Counted from the stretch's first letter, positions 1 to 8,881 are shown. The stretch is 64,000 nt of DNA from Blautia faecis (GCF_020554845.1 NZ_JAJCIA010000007.1:1-64000); one strand, 5' to 3'. Made by a program: numbers and translations. The notes: generated by a model not told the origin, from the sequence alone.

Positions 1-40
1 TCGTTACCTCCATCTGTTGATGGAAGCATTATACTACATT

Positions 41-76
41 GGGACATTTTCCTTTGTGGTATATTAGGACATTATC
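41..76. repeat. Two 11-bp direct repeats resembling an IS end
   Basis: GGGACATTTTC (41-51) recurs as AGGACATTATC (66-76), a 25-bp period. Closely spaced GGACATT repeats resemble the multiple terminal repeats of IS21-type elements, so this may be the edge of an element lying left of the window. No transposase is visible here, so the call is weak. Confidence 0.3.
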
Positions 77-184
77 ATAAATGGTTCATAATTTTATTCA
101 GCTAAGAAAATTAGTCGTTGTAAAAGTTGTAATACTCATTTATAATGGAAAGAAGATTCAAGGTTATTGTTTACCGGAGATTTT

Positions 185-201
185 CCAGTGTGAACAGTAA
201 C
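185..201. repeat. Fragment of dispersed repeat R2 (end only)
   Basis: The bases end in GTGAACAGTAAC, the right terminus of the R2 repeat seen complete at 30411-30553, and keep the preceding CCAGT. The rest of the element is not recognisable. It lies in the guaA leader, 42 bases before the start codon. Confidence 0.5.
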
Positions 202-242
202 GATTCCAATGAGAATTTATAGGGAAAAACAGGAGGAAAACC

Positions 243-1820
243 TTGAAGAAAGAATTAGTTATTGTAATTGATTTTGGTGGTCAGTACAATCAGCTGGTTG
301 CAAGACGTGTCAGAGAATGTAATGTATATTGTGAAATCTATTCTTACAAGACCGATCTTGAGAAGATCAAAGCCATGAATCCAAAGGGAATCATTCTTAC
401 CGGTGGACCGAACAGTTGTTACGAAGCTGATTCACCGACTTACCAGAAAGAATTATTCGAACTTGGTATTCCGGTGCTTGGGCTTTGCTACGGTGCACAG
501 CTTATGATGCATGTTCTCGGCGGTAAAGTTGAGAAAGCAGATGTAAGTGAATACGGCAAAACAGAGTTGCTGGTTGACAAAAAAGATTCTAGAATTTTTG
601 AAGGAGTATCAGAGAAAACAATTGTCTGGATGAGCCATACAGACTATATCTCCCAAGCAGCACCAGGATTTGAGATTTCTGCACATACAGCAGACTGTCC
701 AGTGGCTACAGCCGAGAATGCGGAGAAGAAACTGTATGCGATCCAGTTTCATCCGGAAGTTCTCCATACAGTAGAAGGAAAGAAGATGTTATCCAATTTC
801 GTACTTGGTGTATGCGAATGTGCCGGAGACTGGAAGATGGATGCATTTGTTGAGCATACAATTAAAGAAATCCGTGAGAAAGTGGGCGACGGCAAAGTCC
901 TTCTGGCACTGTCTGGCGGTGTTGATTCTTCTGTAGCAGCAGGACTTCTTTCCAGAGCTATTGGCAAGCAGCTGACATGTGTGTTTGTAGATCATGGCCT
1001 TCTTCGTAAAGACGAGGGCGATGAGGTTGAGGGTGTATTTGGTCCTAATGGACAGTTTGACCTGAATTTTATCCGTGTGAATGCACAGCAGAGATATTAT
1101 GATAAACTTGCGGGAGTTACTGAGCCGGAAGCGAAGCGTAAGATCATTGGTGAGGAATTTATCCGTATCTTTGAAGAAGAGGCTAAGAAGATCGGTGCTG
1201 TTGATTTTCTTGCACAGGGAACCATCTATCCAGATGTGGTAGAGAGTGGTCTTGGCGGAGAGTCTGCAGTGATCAAGTCTCATCACAATGTAGGCGGACT
1301 TCCTGATTTCGTAGACTTCAAGGAGATTATTGAGCCGCTTCGTGACCTCTTCAAAGATGAAGTCCGCAAAGCAGGACTGGAGCTTGGAATTCCAGAGAAG
1401 CTGGTATTCCGTCAGCCATTTCCGGGACCGGGACTTGGAATCCGTATTATCGGCGAAGTTACTGAAGAGAAAGTTCGCATTGTGCAGGATGCTGATTTCA
1501 TTTACCGTGAAGAAATTGATAAGGCAGCAGAAGCTTATAAAGTTGAGAATGGCAAAGAACCATCCTGGATGCCGAACCAGTACTTTGCAGCTCTTACCAA
1601 TATGCGAAGCGTAGGCGTTATGGGCGATTTCAGAACATACGATTATGCAGTGGCACTGCGAGCAGTGAAGACGATTGACTTTATGACAGCAGAGTCCGCA
1701 GAGATTCCGTATGAAGTACTGAACAGGGTTATGAATCGTGTTATTAATGAAGTTAAGGGAGTTAACCGCGTATTCTACGATCTGACCAGTAAGCCACCGG
1801 GAACGATTGAGTTTGAATAG
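243..1820 (+). CDS. guaA: GMP synthase (glutamine-hydrolysing)
   Basis: Last step of GMP synthesis: amination of XMP with glutamine-derived ammonia and ATP, in the cytosol. At 525 aa it has the full family length. The N-terminal class I glutamine amidotransferase domain shows the nucleophile context GLCYGAQL and the partner QFHPEV. The ATP pyrophosphatase domain has the P-loop [10 protein letters not shown] near residue 222, and the C-terminal dimerisation domain ends KPPGTIEFE. The start is TTG, placed 6-7 bases after AGGAGG. It stands alone with its own terminator. No purine riboswitch core was recognised in the 242-base leader. The 3' end of guaA is a known integration site for mobile elements, which fits the repeat-bracketed island that follows. 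Confidence 0.98.
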   Translation: MKKELVIVIDFGGQYNQLVARRVRECNVYCEIYSYKTDLEKIKAMNPKGIILTGGPNSCYEADSPTYQKELFELGIPVLGLCYGAQLMMHVLGGKVEKADVSEYGKTELLVDKKDSRIFEGVSEKTIVWMSHTDYISQAAPGFEISAHTADCPVATAENAEKKLYAIQFHPEVLHTVEGKKMLSNFVLGVCECAGDWKMDAFVEHTIKEIREKVGDGKVLLALSGGVDSSVAAGLLSRAIGKQLTCVFVDHGLLRKDEGDEVEGVFGPNGQFDLNFIRVNAQQRYYDKLAGVTEPEAKRKIIGEEFIRIFEEEAKKIGAVDFLAQGTIYPDVVESGLGGESAVIKSHHNVGGLPDFVDFKEIIEPLRDLFKDEVRKAGLELGIPEKLVFRQPFPGPGLGIRIIGEVTEEKVRIVQDADFIYREEIDKAAEAYKVENGKEPSWMPNQYFAALTNMRSVGVMGDFRTYDYAVALRAVKTIDFMTAESAEIPYEVLNRVMNRVINEVKGVNRVFYDLTSKPPGTIEFE

Positions 1821-1831
1821 TGTGAAAATTG

Positions 1832-1865
1832 CGGGAAGCCTTATAAATTAAGGCTTCTCGTTTTA
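1832..1865 (+). terminator. Rho-independent terminator of guaA
   Basis: An 11-bp stem, CGGGAAGCCTT with AAGGCTTCTCG (one G-T pair), has a 7-base loop and is followed by TTTTA. It starts 11 bases after the guaA stop. Confidence 0.85.
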
Positions 1866-1870
1866 TGTGC

Positions 1871-1886
1871 TTGCAAAATGCTTGCA
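1871..1886. repeat. Left direct repeat of the defence island (att-like)
   Basis: TTGCAAAATGCTTGCA is repeated exactly at 11930-11945. Both copies are preceded by GTG plus one variable base. The copy lies between the guaA terminator and the end of the HEPN gene, 17 bases from the latter. Position and size suit the core of a site-specific recombination site. No integrase lies between the copies. Confidence 0.6.
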
Positions 1887-1903
1887 GTTTATTTTGAGTC
1901 TGT

Positions 1904-2797
1904 TTATCTGATTCTTTCACCATTAAAAAGTAATGGAAATGAATCAAAGAAATCAATAAGTTCTACAAGCTTTGCTTTATTATGCGTATCTATACTTACA
2001 AGCGATGGTATTTGATTGAAGTTGTTAATATAACTATTTAAATCGTTATTATATTGCTGAAGAAAAATTGCAAGGAATAAATGCTCGCTTTTTGATAGAG
2101 AAGCTGCTCTTGACTTTAAGTCATTTATATCCCTAATTGTTAAATAACCTTCAGAATGATATTCCCAAACTGCATCGAAAGAAAGTAATGGTGTTGAAAA
2201 AGTATTTTTCCAAATTGAACGTGCTAACTTATCAAGAGTATATTCATGGTATTTTTTTTCAATGCATGTGTTGTACAAATCAAGAATTTCAATAAAATAG
2301 CAAATGTGGTCTTTGTATAATGAGGTAGGTGGATTTTTATTATAGCTTTTAGTGTTGTTTGTGTGTTTGTACATTAATGAGTTTTTGATGTCATCATGAA
2401 CAATAGAATTACGTAAATCAGATATTTCTCTAATTTTATATTCATTCAGAGATAAATCTAAATCCTGTATGGAGATAAAAAAATGTATATATTCATAAAG
2501 TGACTTGCATGAGTATTTTCGTATGTTTTGATCTATTATGGTATCTATTATATCGCTTGATCTTGATGATGTAAGAAATAAATCCTTATTGACAGAGATA
2601 TTCTTGTCAATCTTATGAGGAAAAGCTTTTATATAATATCTAGTAATTTCTGTAATGGTACTTTCAAATAAAGAATAAGCATAAATAAAATATGGTTTTG
2701 CTGTAGCGCTAGTGATAGATTTGGTAATCTCGTTAAGAGCAGTATTCGCATTTAATATCGCATTAGAAACATCATCATATATAAAATTATTTATCAT
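1904..2797 (-). CDS. HEPN-domain protein, last gene of the R-M operon
   Basis: A 297-aa cytosolic protein without signal peptide or membrane segments. Residues 127-136 read SDLRNSIVHD; R129 and H134 form the R-x4-H motif of HEPN ribonucleases, preceded by an acidic helical region (about 10-60 and 95-125). The C-terminal half is helical and unassigned. HEPN proteins often act as RNase toxins or effectors in defence loci; that role is inferred here. It starts 59 bases after the specificity subunit gene, with AGGAGG 6-7 bases before ATG, and so reads as the fourth gene of one operon. It is AT-rich like the rest of the island. The HEPN motif is seen directly; the exact family is not recognised. 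Confidence 0.75.
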   Translation of the reverse strand: MINNFIYDDVSNAILNANTALNEITKSITSATAKPYFIYAYSLFESTITEITRYYIKAFPHKIDKNISVNKDLFLTSSRSSDIIDTIIDQNIRKYSCKSLYEYIHFFISIQDLDLSLNEYKIREISDLRNSIVHDDIKNSLMYKHTNNTKSYNKNPPTSLYKDHICYFIEILDLYNTCIEKKYHEYTLDKLARSIWKNTFSTPLLSFDAVWEYHSEGYLTIRDINDLKSRAASLSKSEHLFLAIFLQQYNNDLNSYINNFNQIPSLVSIDTHNKAKLVELIDFFDSFPLLFNGERIR

Positions 2798-2856
2798 GTC
2801 GGACCTCCTAGTATTTATGCATTTTAATATAATTTTAGAAATTAAGTGTTATATAT

Positions 2857-3894
2857 TTATTTTTCTTTAAGGTATTTTGTTTTTAATTTTAATATTATAT
2901 ATTTTATATACTGTTCCATAAAGAGATAATCGGGTTTACCATTATCGTTGATTGGAAGCATTACCTTCTCACGTTTTATACTTTCTTTATTTCCCATTTT
3001 TCCATAAGAATATTTTGAACAAGTTTGCCTTAACATTCTTGCTATAAATAGACCTGAAAATCTGTTCATATTAGAATTGTATAATATCAGAATAGAAGAG
3101 CCAGCACCACCTCTGCCAAGAAAAGCAGTTTCTTGATAAAAAGTACTGCCATCAACAGGGCTAATTGTAATACAGTTCCCTTCATCCAGAATCTCTTCCT
3201 TTTTTGGCATACAGCACTTAGTAAGACCATTGTTTGTATTACCGGATGCAATAAATGGAATTGAACCAAACTGGTATTGTTTTTCAGAACGAGCTTGTGG
3301 TCTTCTTACGGTAAATAAATCACCAACAAAAAATGTGTTCCATTTCTTTTGTTCTAGAGAAAGAGGTGTTTTTTCTTCTTGTAAATCATTGTCAATAAAA
3401 GATATGTAGTTTTGCGTGATCTTTTGTTCTCGTTCTTTGATGTACTGTTCCATAAAATCATAATCAGGAGTGCCACTATTGGTAACGGGCAGCAATATCA
3501 TTTGTTTTTGCATTCTTTGTTCGTTAAATTTATAGCCATAAGCATATTTGCATTTTTGTTGTAAAATTACAGTTTTGAAAAACAAATAGTGATATTTTGT
3601 TCCTGATATAGCTTTTAGTTTAAAACGTTTAACATCATCTGAAAATAAGCACGAATACGGATGATAAAAGCTCTCGACTACGCTGCCATTATAGTTTACA
3701 CCTAAAACATTTCTATCCTCAGATATATTAGAATTTGATACAAAGGCAGTTACTCCGTTATTCGAATCTGTTGCGCCAATAAAAGGTTTATTTCCATCAA
3801 TCATATTAGTTTTAGTTAAGCGTTTACCTGGATTGATGAAAAAAATATCTTTAATATAAAATTCTTTCCAGTCTCTGTCGTGTAAATTAAGCAT
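2857..3894 (-). CDS. Specificity subunit (HsdS/BcgIB-like) with two target-recognition domains
   Basis: DNA-recognition subunit of the restriction-modification complex encoded with the upstream gene. The ~345-aa protein is an internal duplication. Each half starts with a W-x-x-F-(Y/F)-(V/I)-x-D-(I/L)-F motif and ends in a helical conserved region containing PDY-FMEQYIK (about residues 145-160 and again near the C-terminus), so there are two TRDs for a bipartite target. Length and two-TRD design match the B subunit of BcgI (about 340 aa) better than the usual 400-aa type I HsdS. The start chosen is ATG 3894, which overlaps the preceding stop by 8 bases (translational coupling); an ATG three codons upstream is possible. 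It would set where the complex binds, methylates and cuts. Confidence 0.88.
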   Translation of the reverse strand: MLNLHDRDWKEFYIKDIFFINPGKRLTKTNMIDGNKPFIGATDSNNGVTAFVSNSNISEDRNVLGVNYNGSVVESFYHPYSCLFSDDVKRFKLKAISGTKYHYLFFKTVILQQKCKYAYGYKFNEQRMQKQMILLPVTNSGTPDYDFMEQYIKEREQKITQNYISFIDNDLQEEKTPLSLEQKKWNTFFVGDLFTVRRPQARSEKQYQFGSIPFIASGNTNNGLTKCCMPKKEEILDEGNCITISPVDGSTFYQETAFLGRGGAGSSILILYNSNMNRFSGLFIARMLRQTCSKYSYGKMGNKESIKREKVMLPINDNGKPDYLFMEQYIKYIILKLKTKYLKEK

Positions 3895-5821
3895 TTTCAG
3901 CATCACCTCTTTGTTCAAATAGATAGCCTTTACCATGAGTAATCATGTTGAATTCAAAAGTTAAATAATCTCCAATACTGTTCATAAAGTCTTCTTCTGT
4001 TGGTATTTCATCATTATAGTAATAAAATGAGTGTATCCACTCATCTGTATTTTCAACAGTTGTTTCAACCATAAAACTTGATGGAAAATCTGTTATTTTT
4101 CCATGCCAGCAATCAAGCAAATATTGTCGTTTGTCTTTCGCACGCTCAGTTTCCACAAGACCTAAATGTTTCTTTACTTCATATCCATCATCTTCAAAAT
4201 TAATAAATTTTGCTTTTTTTTCAGTTGGATGTGGTATTCCTGTAGTAAATACTGCAATACATGGTACTGTTCCTACTCGATAAAATGTATCTTTGTTCAG
4301 ACTAATAACACCTTCTAAAGTATGGTTCTTTAATATTTCTTTTTTGATTGCTTTGTCATCTTTGGTTTTTCCAATCATTGCAGATACAGGAACAATGACT
4401 GCAGCACGACCGCCTTCTGTTATAGAATTTAATAGATGACGAATAAAGCATAATTCTGATAAATTTGCAGTGTCTTTGTTTTTGGCTTGTGAATAAGGAG
4501 GGTTCATAAAACCAACAGTTATACCGCCTCCTCTTAACTGGAGTTCTCCTGGGTCTTGAGCAAGGAAATCTTCACAGATTAAATTACTTTGACCATCACC
4601 ACGTAGGATCATGTTTGTAGTGGCAATGGAAAACATATCATCACGAATTTCAATACCATGTATTTGATGTTGCTTTATGTGTAATCGTTTCGAAGGATTT
4701 TTTGTTTCTTTTAACATTTTATGCATTCCAGAAATTAAAAAACCACCCGTGCCACAACATGGATCTAAAATAACATCGGTAGGTTTTAAATCTACTAATT
4801 CACAAAATAGGTCGGTAATATGGCTAGGGGTAAGAACTACTCCTAGAGATTGGCCATCCCCACCAGAGTATGAAACAAATTCCCCATAAAATCGGCCTAA
4901 ATAATCTTCATTTGAGTTTGATATCAGAGCTTTGAATATGTTTTCATTAATGTATTCTGCAAAAAATTTTAAGGGTGTCTTATTGCCTAAGTCTTCTCGT
5001 TTAGTATTTAATTGAGGTCTGTCCTTTATCAAAGTAAATTGGTTAAGTACCCGAGCTTTTTTTACTTCAGGAGCAACCTTTGCACGTTGTAGGTTCGTTT
5101 CTAAATATTGATATAGAATTGCTCCATCAGTGTTACTTTCTAAGAAGTCACCTTTTAACATATCAAGGCGAAAACTATATTTCTGTTCACGCAATGCAAG
5201 AAGAATTGCGGATACAACAAGCGGTTTTTCGTCTTCGCCCAAACCTCCATAATTACGTAGATATTCATGGAGTTCCTTTGCTTTCTTAAGAATATCGGCA
5301 AGTTCTATATCCTCTGGTGGAGTTTCTTTTAATACAATTCTTTTGTAATATTCTAAAATATGGTTTGCAGAAAAATTTTCAAAAGTTTCTACTTCTGGTA
5401 GCCATGTATAGCCGTTAGTGTCAACAAATAATGGTTGAATGATATGATGTTTGCGGTCTCCAGCATTACCAAACGCAAATATTTTATCATATGTAGTGTT
5501 TTGTAAAATATGTTTGGCATAATGTAAGGCGCCATTTACGGCATAATGTTTTGTGGCCTGTACTGTCAAGGAAATAGTAGTGCCATCATCCTCAAAGGCA
5601 CACAAGTTTGATCTGTCAGCTTTATCCTCCATGACAAGAACAAAATCATTGACAACTGCGCAATATTCAGGAAATCCGACATTGCCTGTTTTATGTTTTG
5701 AAGCTGATTTTAGAGCATTATTAATTTCAATGATGTTGCTACCTTGTGTATCTGCTTGTATGCCAGCTTCGACAAGTAAATCGTGTATATATAAATCAAA
5801 GTTAGCTTCTTTTTTTGCCAT
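3887..5821 (-). CDS. BcgI-like type IIB/IIG fused endonuclease-methyltransferase subunit
   Basis: At 644 aa it has about the length of BcgI subunit A, which combines cleavage and N6-adenine methylation. The N-terminus carries a PD-(D/E)xK-type nuclease signature: PE at 51-52 and E65-D-K67. The central region is the HsdM-type helical domain. SAM-binding motif I is DPCCGTGGF (353-361), and catalytic motif IV is NPPY (440-443), as in gamma-class adenine methyltransferases. No helicase/translocase (HsdR) gene is present, which argues against classical type I. It lies 32 bases after the XRE regulator and overlaps the specificity gene by 8 bases. Known BcgI enzymes cut on both sides of a bipartite site; that behaviour is inferred here. 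All visible catalytic residues are intact. Confidence 0.9.
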   Translation of the reverse strand: MAKKEANFDLYIHDLLVEAGIQADTQGSNIIEINNALKSASKHKTGNVGFPEYCAVVNDFVLVMEDKADRSNLCAFEDDGTTISLTVQATKHYAVNGALHYAKHILQNTTYDKIFAFGNAGDRKHHIIQPLFVDTNGYTWLPEVETFENFSANHILEYYKRIVLKETPPEDIELADILKKAKELHEYLRNYGGLGEDEKPLVVSAILLALREQKYSFRLDMLKGDFLESNTDGAILYQYLETNLQRAKVAPEVKKARVLNQFTLIKDRPQLNTKREDLGNKTPLKFFAEYINENIFKALISNSNEDYLGRFYGEFVSYSGGDGQSLGVVLTPSHITDLFCELVDLKPTDVILDPCCGTGGFLISGMHKMLKETKNPSKRLHIKQHQIHGIEIRDDMFSIATTNMILRGDGQSNLICEDFLAQDPGELQLRGGGITVGFMNPPYSQAKNKDTANLSELCFIRHLLNSITEGGRAAVIVPVSAMIGKTKDDKAIKKEILKNHTLEGVISLNKDTFYRVGTVPCIAVFTTGIPHPTEKKAKFINFEDDGYEVKKHLGLVETERAKDKRQYLLDCWHGKITDFPSSFMVETTVENTDEWIHSFYYYNDEIPTEEDFMNSIGDYLTFEFNMITHGKGYLFEQRGDAENA

Positions 5822-5853
5822 TGGTGTTACTCCTTTTTATTTAGTATAGTTAT

Positions 5854-6789
5854 TTATGCATATTCTTTTATTGGTACATTGAATATCTGCAATGTATCCT
5901 CAATTTCAGCCTCATACATAGGTGATTTCTTTTCTTCTAAGTGACGTATATGTGCATGGAACAGTGCTATAAGCTGAATGTTATCGGAATATAGTAGTAT
6001 ATTCATATTGCCATTTACAGGAACTGGCGATTCATGTATTTCAATTCCAATCTCTTTCATATCATACCAGCATTGTCTAAATCCCGTATATAGTTTCTTG
6101 ATTTCATCTGAACTGTTCATAATGTAATCTAATTCAATATAAAAAGCGGCGCTTCGTTTGCCAATAATTTCATCCACGGATATAGTGAATTTGACTCCTG
6201 CATCTTCCAACGCAAGCAAGCTGCGATAGAACTCTGAGAAGCGAGTAATCGGTTGCCTGCCAGAAGGTAGCAGAGAAGAGGCATCTTCATTAAATTTCTG
6301 AACCAATGCAAAATTGCTGGTAATCTCTTCGGCAAAATTATATGGATATCTTGCCTTCCAACGGATATAATCGTTTTTCTTATCTGCAATGGTACTATTT
6401 GAGTCATTGATATCCGGTTGTAATTCGTCTCTTTTTTTTACCCATGCCGCAAGTCCCTCAATAATCCAGTTAGCACTCGAATATTCTCCCTTTGAAAAGG
6501 CTAATTGATAATTATCACCGACTTTTTCAAAGTGTAATCCATAGATATCCTCCAATTCAAAAAGTACATGCATTACACTGATGGGATCATCAAAATCCGG
6601 TTCAGCGAGTGTAGAAGGATTAACATCAAGAGCGTCTGCAATCTCAAACAGCTTTCCATCCTTTGGCTTTCTTACATCATTTTCATACTGGCGTATGCGG
6701 TCTCCGGTCAGTTTGACCATTGAGCCAAGCTGTGCCTGTGTCAGACCTTTTAGTGTCCGATATTTTCTAATTTTATCTCCAAGAGTCAT
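5854..6789 (-). CDS. XRE-family helix-turn-helix regulator heading the R-M operon
   Basis: A 311-aa protein with an N-terminal HTH_3 domain (about residues 5-60, including TQAQLGSMVKLTGDRIRQYE). A long C-terminal region of about 240 residues was not recognised. The reading frame is open for another 140 codons upstream, but that stretch is hydrophobic, low-complexity and lacks a ribosome site. ATG 6789 has AAAGGAG at ideal spacing. As the first gene of the R-M operon it is probably the controller. Two palindrome-like GTAC-N6-GTAC sites lie in the divergent promoter region upstream. It is much longer than the usual ~80-aa R-M C proteins, so its tail may sense a signal or bind a partner. Confidence 0.85.
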   Translation of the reverse strand: MTLGDKIRKYRTLKGLTQAQLGSMVKLTGDRIRQYENDVRKPKDGKLFEIADALDVNPSTLAEPDFDDPISVMHVLFELEDIYGLHFEKVGDNYQLAFSKGEYSSANWIIEGLAAWVKKRDELQPDINDSNSTIADKKNDYIRWKARYPYNFAEEITSNFALVQKFNEDASSLLPSGRQPITRFSEFYRSLLALEDAGVKFTISVDEIIGKRSAAFYIELDYIMNSSDEIKKLYTGFRQCWYDMKEIGIEIHESPVPVNGNMNILLYSDNIQLIALFHAHIRHLEEKKSPMYEAEIEDTLQIFNVPIKEYA

Positions 6790-6892
6790 ATAAAAATCTC
6801 CTTTACGATAAGTGTTTTCTTGTTTAATAGCATTATTGTACCACGAACAAACAAAAAAGTGAACAGAAAAGTTAATATCAAATAAAATAAAA

Positions 6893-6959
6893 GTACAAAA
6901 AAGTACTTGACAAAACAAAATAGATATTATACCATAATTACACAAGTACAAAAATGTAC
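6893..6959. promoter_or_regulatory. Divergent promoter region with paired GTAC-N6-GTAC operators
   Basis: Two matching 14-base sites, GTAC-A6-GTAC (6893-6906) and GTAC-AAAAAT-GTAC (6946-6959), have start points 53 bases apart. Between them lie a rightward -35 TTGACA (6907-6912) with a weak TACCAT-like -10 (6930-6935) and, on the other strand, a leftward TATAAT. The layout suggests an XRE dimer pair controlling both the R-M operon and the short gene at 7021. Operator function is inferred from symmetry and position. Confidence 0.6.
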
Positions 6960-7020
6960 GCGTTAAATAATCGAAAATGTTTTCATAAGACATTGAAGTG
7001 AAGAAAGGGGGAATCAGCCT

Positions 7021-7269
7021 ATGAATAAAAATATGTATGTAGACGTTACAGAAGTCTGTGATGATTGGGGCGTCAGCCGAGCACAAGGCTATAAGATTAT
7101 TAAGCAGCTCAATGATCGCATGCTTGCTATCAATCCGAATCTTATCGTTTTGTCTGGCAAGGCAAACCGAAAGTTTTACGAGGAAAACTGTTATGGCATG
7201 GTAAAACAAGCATTAAAAAGACCTTTCTCCGGCAAGAGAAAGGTCAATAACACATGGAAGACTAAATGA
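7021..7269 (+). CDS. Small excisionase-like DNA-binding protein, C-terminus probably altered
   Basis: An 82-aa protein. Residues 5-35 (YVDVTEVCDDWGVSRAQGY onward) resemble the winged helix-turn-helix of small excisionase or helper proteins carried by Tn916/Tn1549-type and other Firmicutes mobile elements. It has a good RBS (GAAAGGGGG, just before ATG). The last ~15 residues are encoded by a perfect 10-bp inverted repeat and by out-of-frame TnpV sequence, so the natural C-terminus was probably lost or replaced when the element decayed. It lies divergent to the XRE regulator and shares the operator region. It may be a leftover of the element that brought in the island. It could still bind DNA. 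Confidence 0.6.
   Translation: MNKNMYVDVTEVCDDWGVSRAQGYKIIKQLNDRMLAINPNLIVLSGKANRKFYEENCYGMVKQALKRPFSGKRKVNNTWKTK
7220..7245. repeat. Perfect 10-bp inverted repeat at a gene-fusion point
   Basis: GACCTTTCTC (7220-7229) and GAGAAAGGTC (7236-7245) flank a 6-base loop. The hairpin lies exactly where the excisionase-like frame gives way to the TnpV tail. It is not followed by a T-run, so it is not a typical terminator. Confidence 0.6.
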
Positions 7270-7453
7270 ATATCTGCATGAGATTGACGAGGAATGTTAT
7301 GAGATGCGGGACAGACTTGTGGAACAGATGGAGGAAAAGCAAGGCGTGACAGAGAAATTGAAAGCAGAGAATCAGATGATGTGGGTGGGGAAGATGAATA
7401 ACATTATTGCTTGTGCGGAGGAGATTGTGGTGAGGAAGGTGGTGTATGTGTGA
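7244..7453 (+). pseudogene. tnpV: C-terminal remnant of a TnpV-like transposon protein
   Basis: The frame from 7244 to the TGA at 7451-7453 has no start codon of its own near the front. It reads RLNEYLHEIDEECYEMRDRL, then a stretch containing EKQGVTEKLKAENQMMWVGKMNN. This matches the C-terminal half of TnpV proteins found in Clostridia transposons and integrative elements (typical wording EKEGVTEQLKADNQMLWVQKMNN). The N-terminal half is missing, replaced by the excisionase-like gene and the hairpin. It is a clear mobile-element scar in the centre of the island. Recognition is from memory of the family. Confidence 0.7.
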
Positions 7454-7534
7454 TGTAGAGGGCGGCTGGGAGGCTGTCCTTTTTGCTATGTTAAGTTTAA
7501 TTAATCTCTAAATTATATTTTTTGTGAAAAAAAG

Positions 7535-7562
7535 TTGCATAAAAAATAATTAATGATATAAT
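7535..7562 (+). promoter_or_regulatory. Promoter of the ATPase/CBASS operon
   Basis: TTGCAT (7535-7540) and TATAAT (7557-7562) are 16 bases apart. They lie 42 bases upstream of the ATPase start, in an AT-rich stretch after the TnpV scar. The genes to 11909 follow with gaps of 7 bases or less. Confidence 0.65.
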
Positions 7563-7603
7563 AATGATAAGTAAAGAAGAAAAGTGACTTGGAGGAATGA
7601 GCT

Positions 7604-8881
7604 ATGATTATAGAGATAAGAGCAAAAAACTGTTATGCATTTGAGGATGACATTACATTTTCGATGAAAGCAGATATGCGAAATAAAAAATTTGGAGCAA
7701 ACGTTCATCAGGAGAATAATTTTAATGTGCTTAAAACTGTAGGAATATATGGACCAAACAATGCAGGAAAAACATGTCTAATCAAGTGCATTAGGGCAAT
7801 AAGAAATGTACTTTTAAATAAGAAGAATGGACTGATAACAAATATATTTACTGATAGTGATGTATGCGAGTTAGGTGTTACATTTATGGCATCTGGAAGA
7901 AAGTTTTCTTATGATTTTAAATATGATGCAGAAAAAGAAGAATATATATATGAATCATTTTCTGAGATATTCAAAGATCAATATAACAATGAAAAAGAAG
8001 TTTGCTGGTTGAAAAAGGATACCATTAGCGAAATATATGAATGTATTGATGAAACTGTGCAGGCTATGATGTCGGTAGTATCTAAAAATAATTTGCTATG
8101 CTATGTAGTAGATACAAGTAAATTTGAACATGTCAACGAGATGAAGCAGATTCTTGTCGGATTTGCAGAAAAAATTGATGTCATCAATACGAATAACATA
8201 CCTATGCAACACACAATTGAACTCATGAAAAATAAGAATCAGTTACAGCAAAAGGTTGTTGAGTTTATAAAAAATGCAGACCTGTATATGGATAACTTTG
8301 AATATGTGGATATGGATAAGATACAACTGAAAACTGGTGAAGGGGATGAAAAGCCAGATGAGAAAGTGCTTGATATTCCGGAGAATATTATGGATCAGAT
8401 TAGGTTAGTTTCCACATATAAAGGTGTTCATGTACCAAGTATGATGTTTGATTCCACAGGAACAAAGAAGATTGCAGCTATTGCAAGTTATGTAATTGAA
8501 GCACTTGAACAGGGCAGAATATTAGTGGTGGATGAGTTGGATAGCAGTATTCATTTTAAGCTTACAAGGGCGATTGTTGCGATGTTTAATAATGAATTAA
8601 ATACAAGTGCACAGATGATATTTACAGTTCATGATATAAATCTCATGGACTGCAAGAGAATGTTCCGGAAGGAGCAGATTTGGTTTGTGCATAAAGATGA
8701 GGAAGGTGTATTTGTATATTCACTTGCTGATTTTACTGCGCAGCAGGGAGTGAGGGATACGACGGATGTTATGGAAAAATATAGAAAAGGTGCACTTGGT
8801 GCTTTACCTGATCCTGAATTGATTAACTCTTTGCTTAGTATTAAAGGTAATGTAAAGGGGGATGATGCCGATGCCAAATAA
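7604..8881 (+). CDS. AbiL/OLD-like AAA (ABC-type) ATPase of a two-gene defence module
   Basis: A 425-aa cytosolic ATPase of the AAA_15/AAA_21 type. Walker A GPNNAGKT is at 50-57, a signature-like STGTKK at 284-289, and Walker B ILVVDELD at 306-313, followed by a D-loop-like SSIH and a downstream histidine in TVHDIN. The N-terminus lies in the nuclease-free OLD/RloA/AbiLi arrangement, with no TOPRIM in the same chain. The partner gene downstream supplies that domain and overlaps its end. In the AbiL, RloAB and PARIS systems such ATPases sense phage infection and control a TOPRIM effector; that role is inferred. RBS GGAGG precedes ATG 7604 at good spacing. All ATPase motifs are intact, unlike the partner. 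Confidence 0.85.
   Translation: MIIEIRAKNCYAFEDDITFSMKADMRNKKFGANVHQENNFNVLKTVGIYGPNNAGKTCLIKCIRAIRNVLLNKKNGLITNIFTDSDVCELGVTFMASGRKFSYDFKYDAEKEEYIYESFSEIFKDQYNNEKEVCWLKKDTISEIYECIDETVQAMMSVVSKNNLLCYVVDTSKFEHVNEMKQILVGFAEKIDVINTNNIPMQHTIELMKNKNQLQQKVVEFIKNADLYMDNFEYVDMDKIQLKTGEGDEKPDEKVLDIPENIMDQIRLVSTYKGVHVPSMMFDSTGTKKIAAIASYVIEALEQGRILVVDELDSSIHFKLTRAIVAMFNNELNTSAQMIFTVHDINLMDCKRMFRKEQIWFVHKDEEGVFVYSLADFTAQQGVRDTTDVMEKYRKGALGALPDPELINSLLSIKGNVKGDDADAK

Noticed and set aside
1-242. Purine riboswitch upstream of guaA
   Set aside because: No conserved purine-aptamer core or paired P1/P2/P3 pattern was recognised in the leader.
789-1286. 165-codon minus-strand frame inside guaA
   Set aside because: It is a shadow of a well-supported gene with no ribosome site or family resemblance.
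2857-5821. Classical type I R-M (hsdRMS)
   Set aside because: No HsdR helicase gene is present, and the methyltransferase carries an N-terminal nuclease motif with BcgI-like subunit sizes.
6790-7209. 140-codon N-terminal extension of the XRE regulator
   Set aside because: It crosses the promoter/operator region and the divergent gene, is hydrophobic without family resemblance, and ATG 6789 has an ideal ribosome site.
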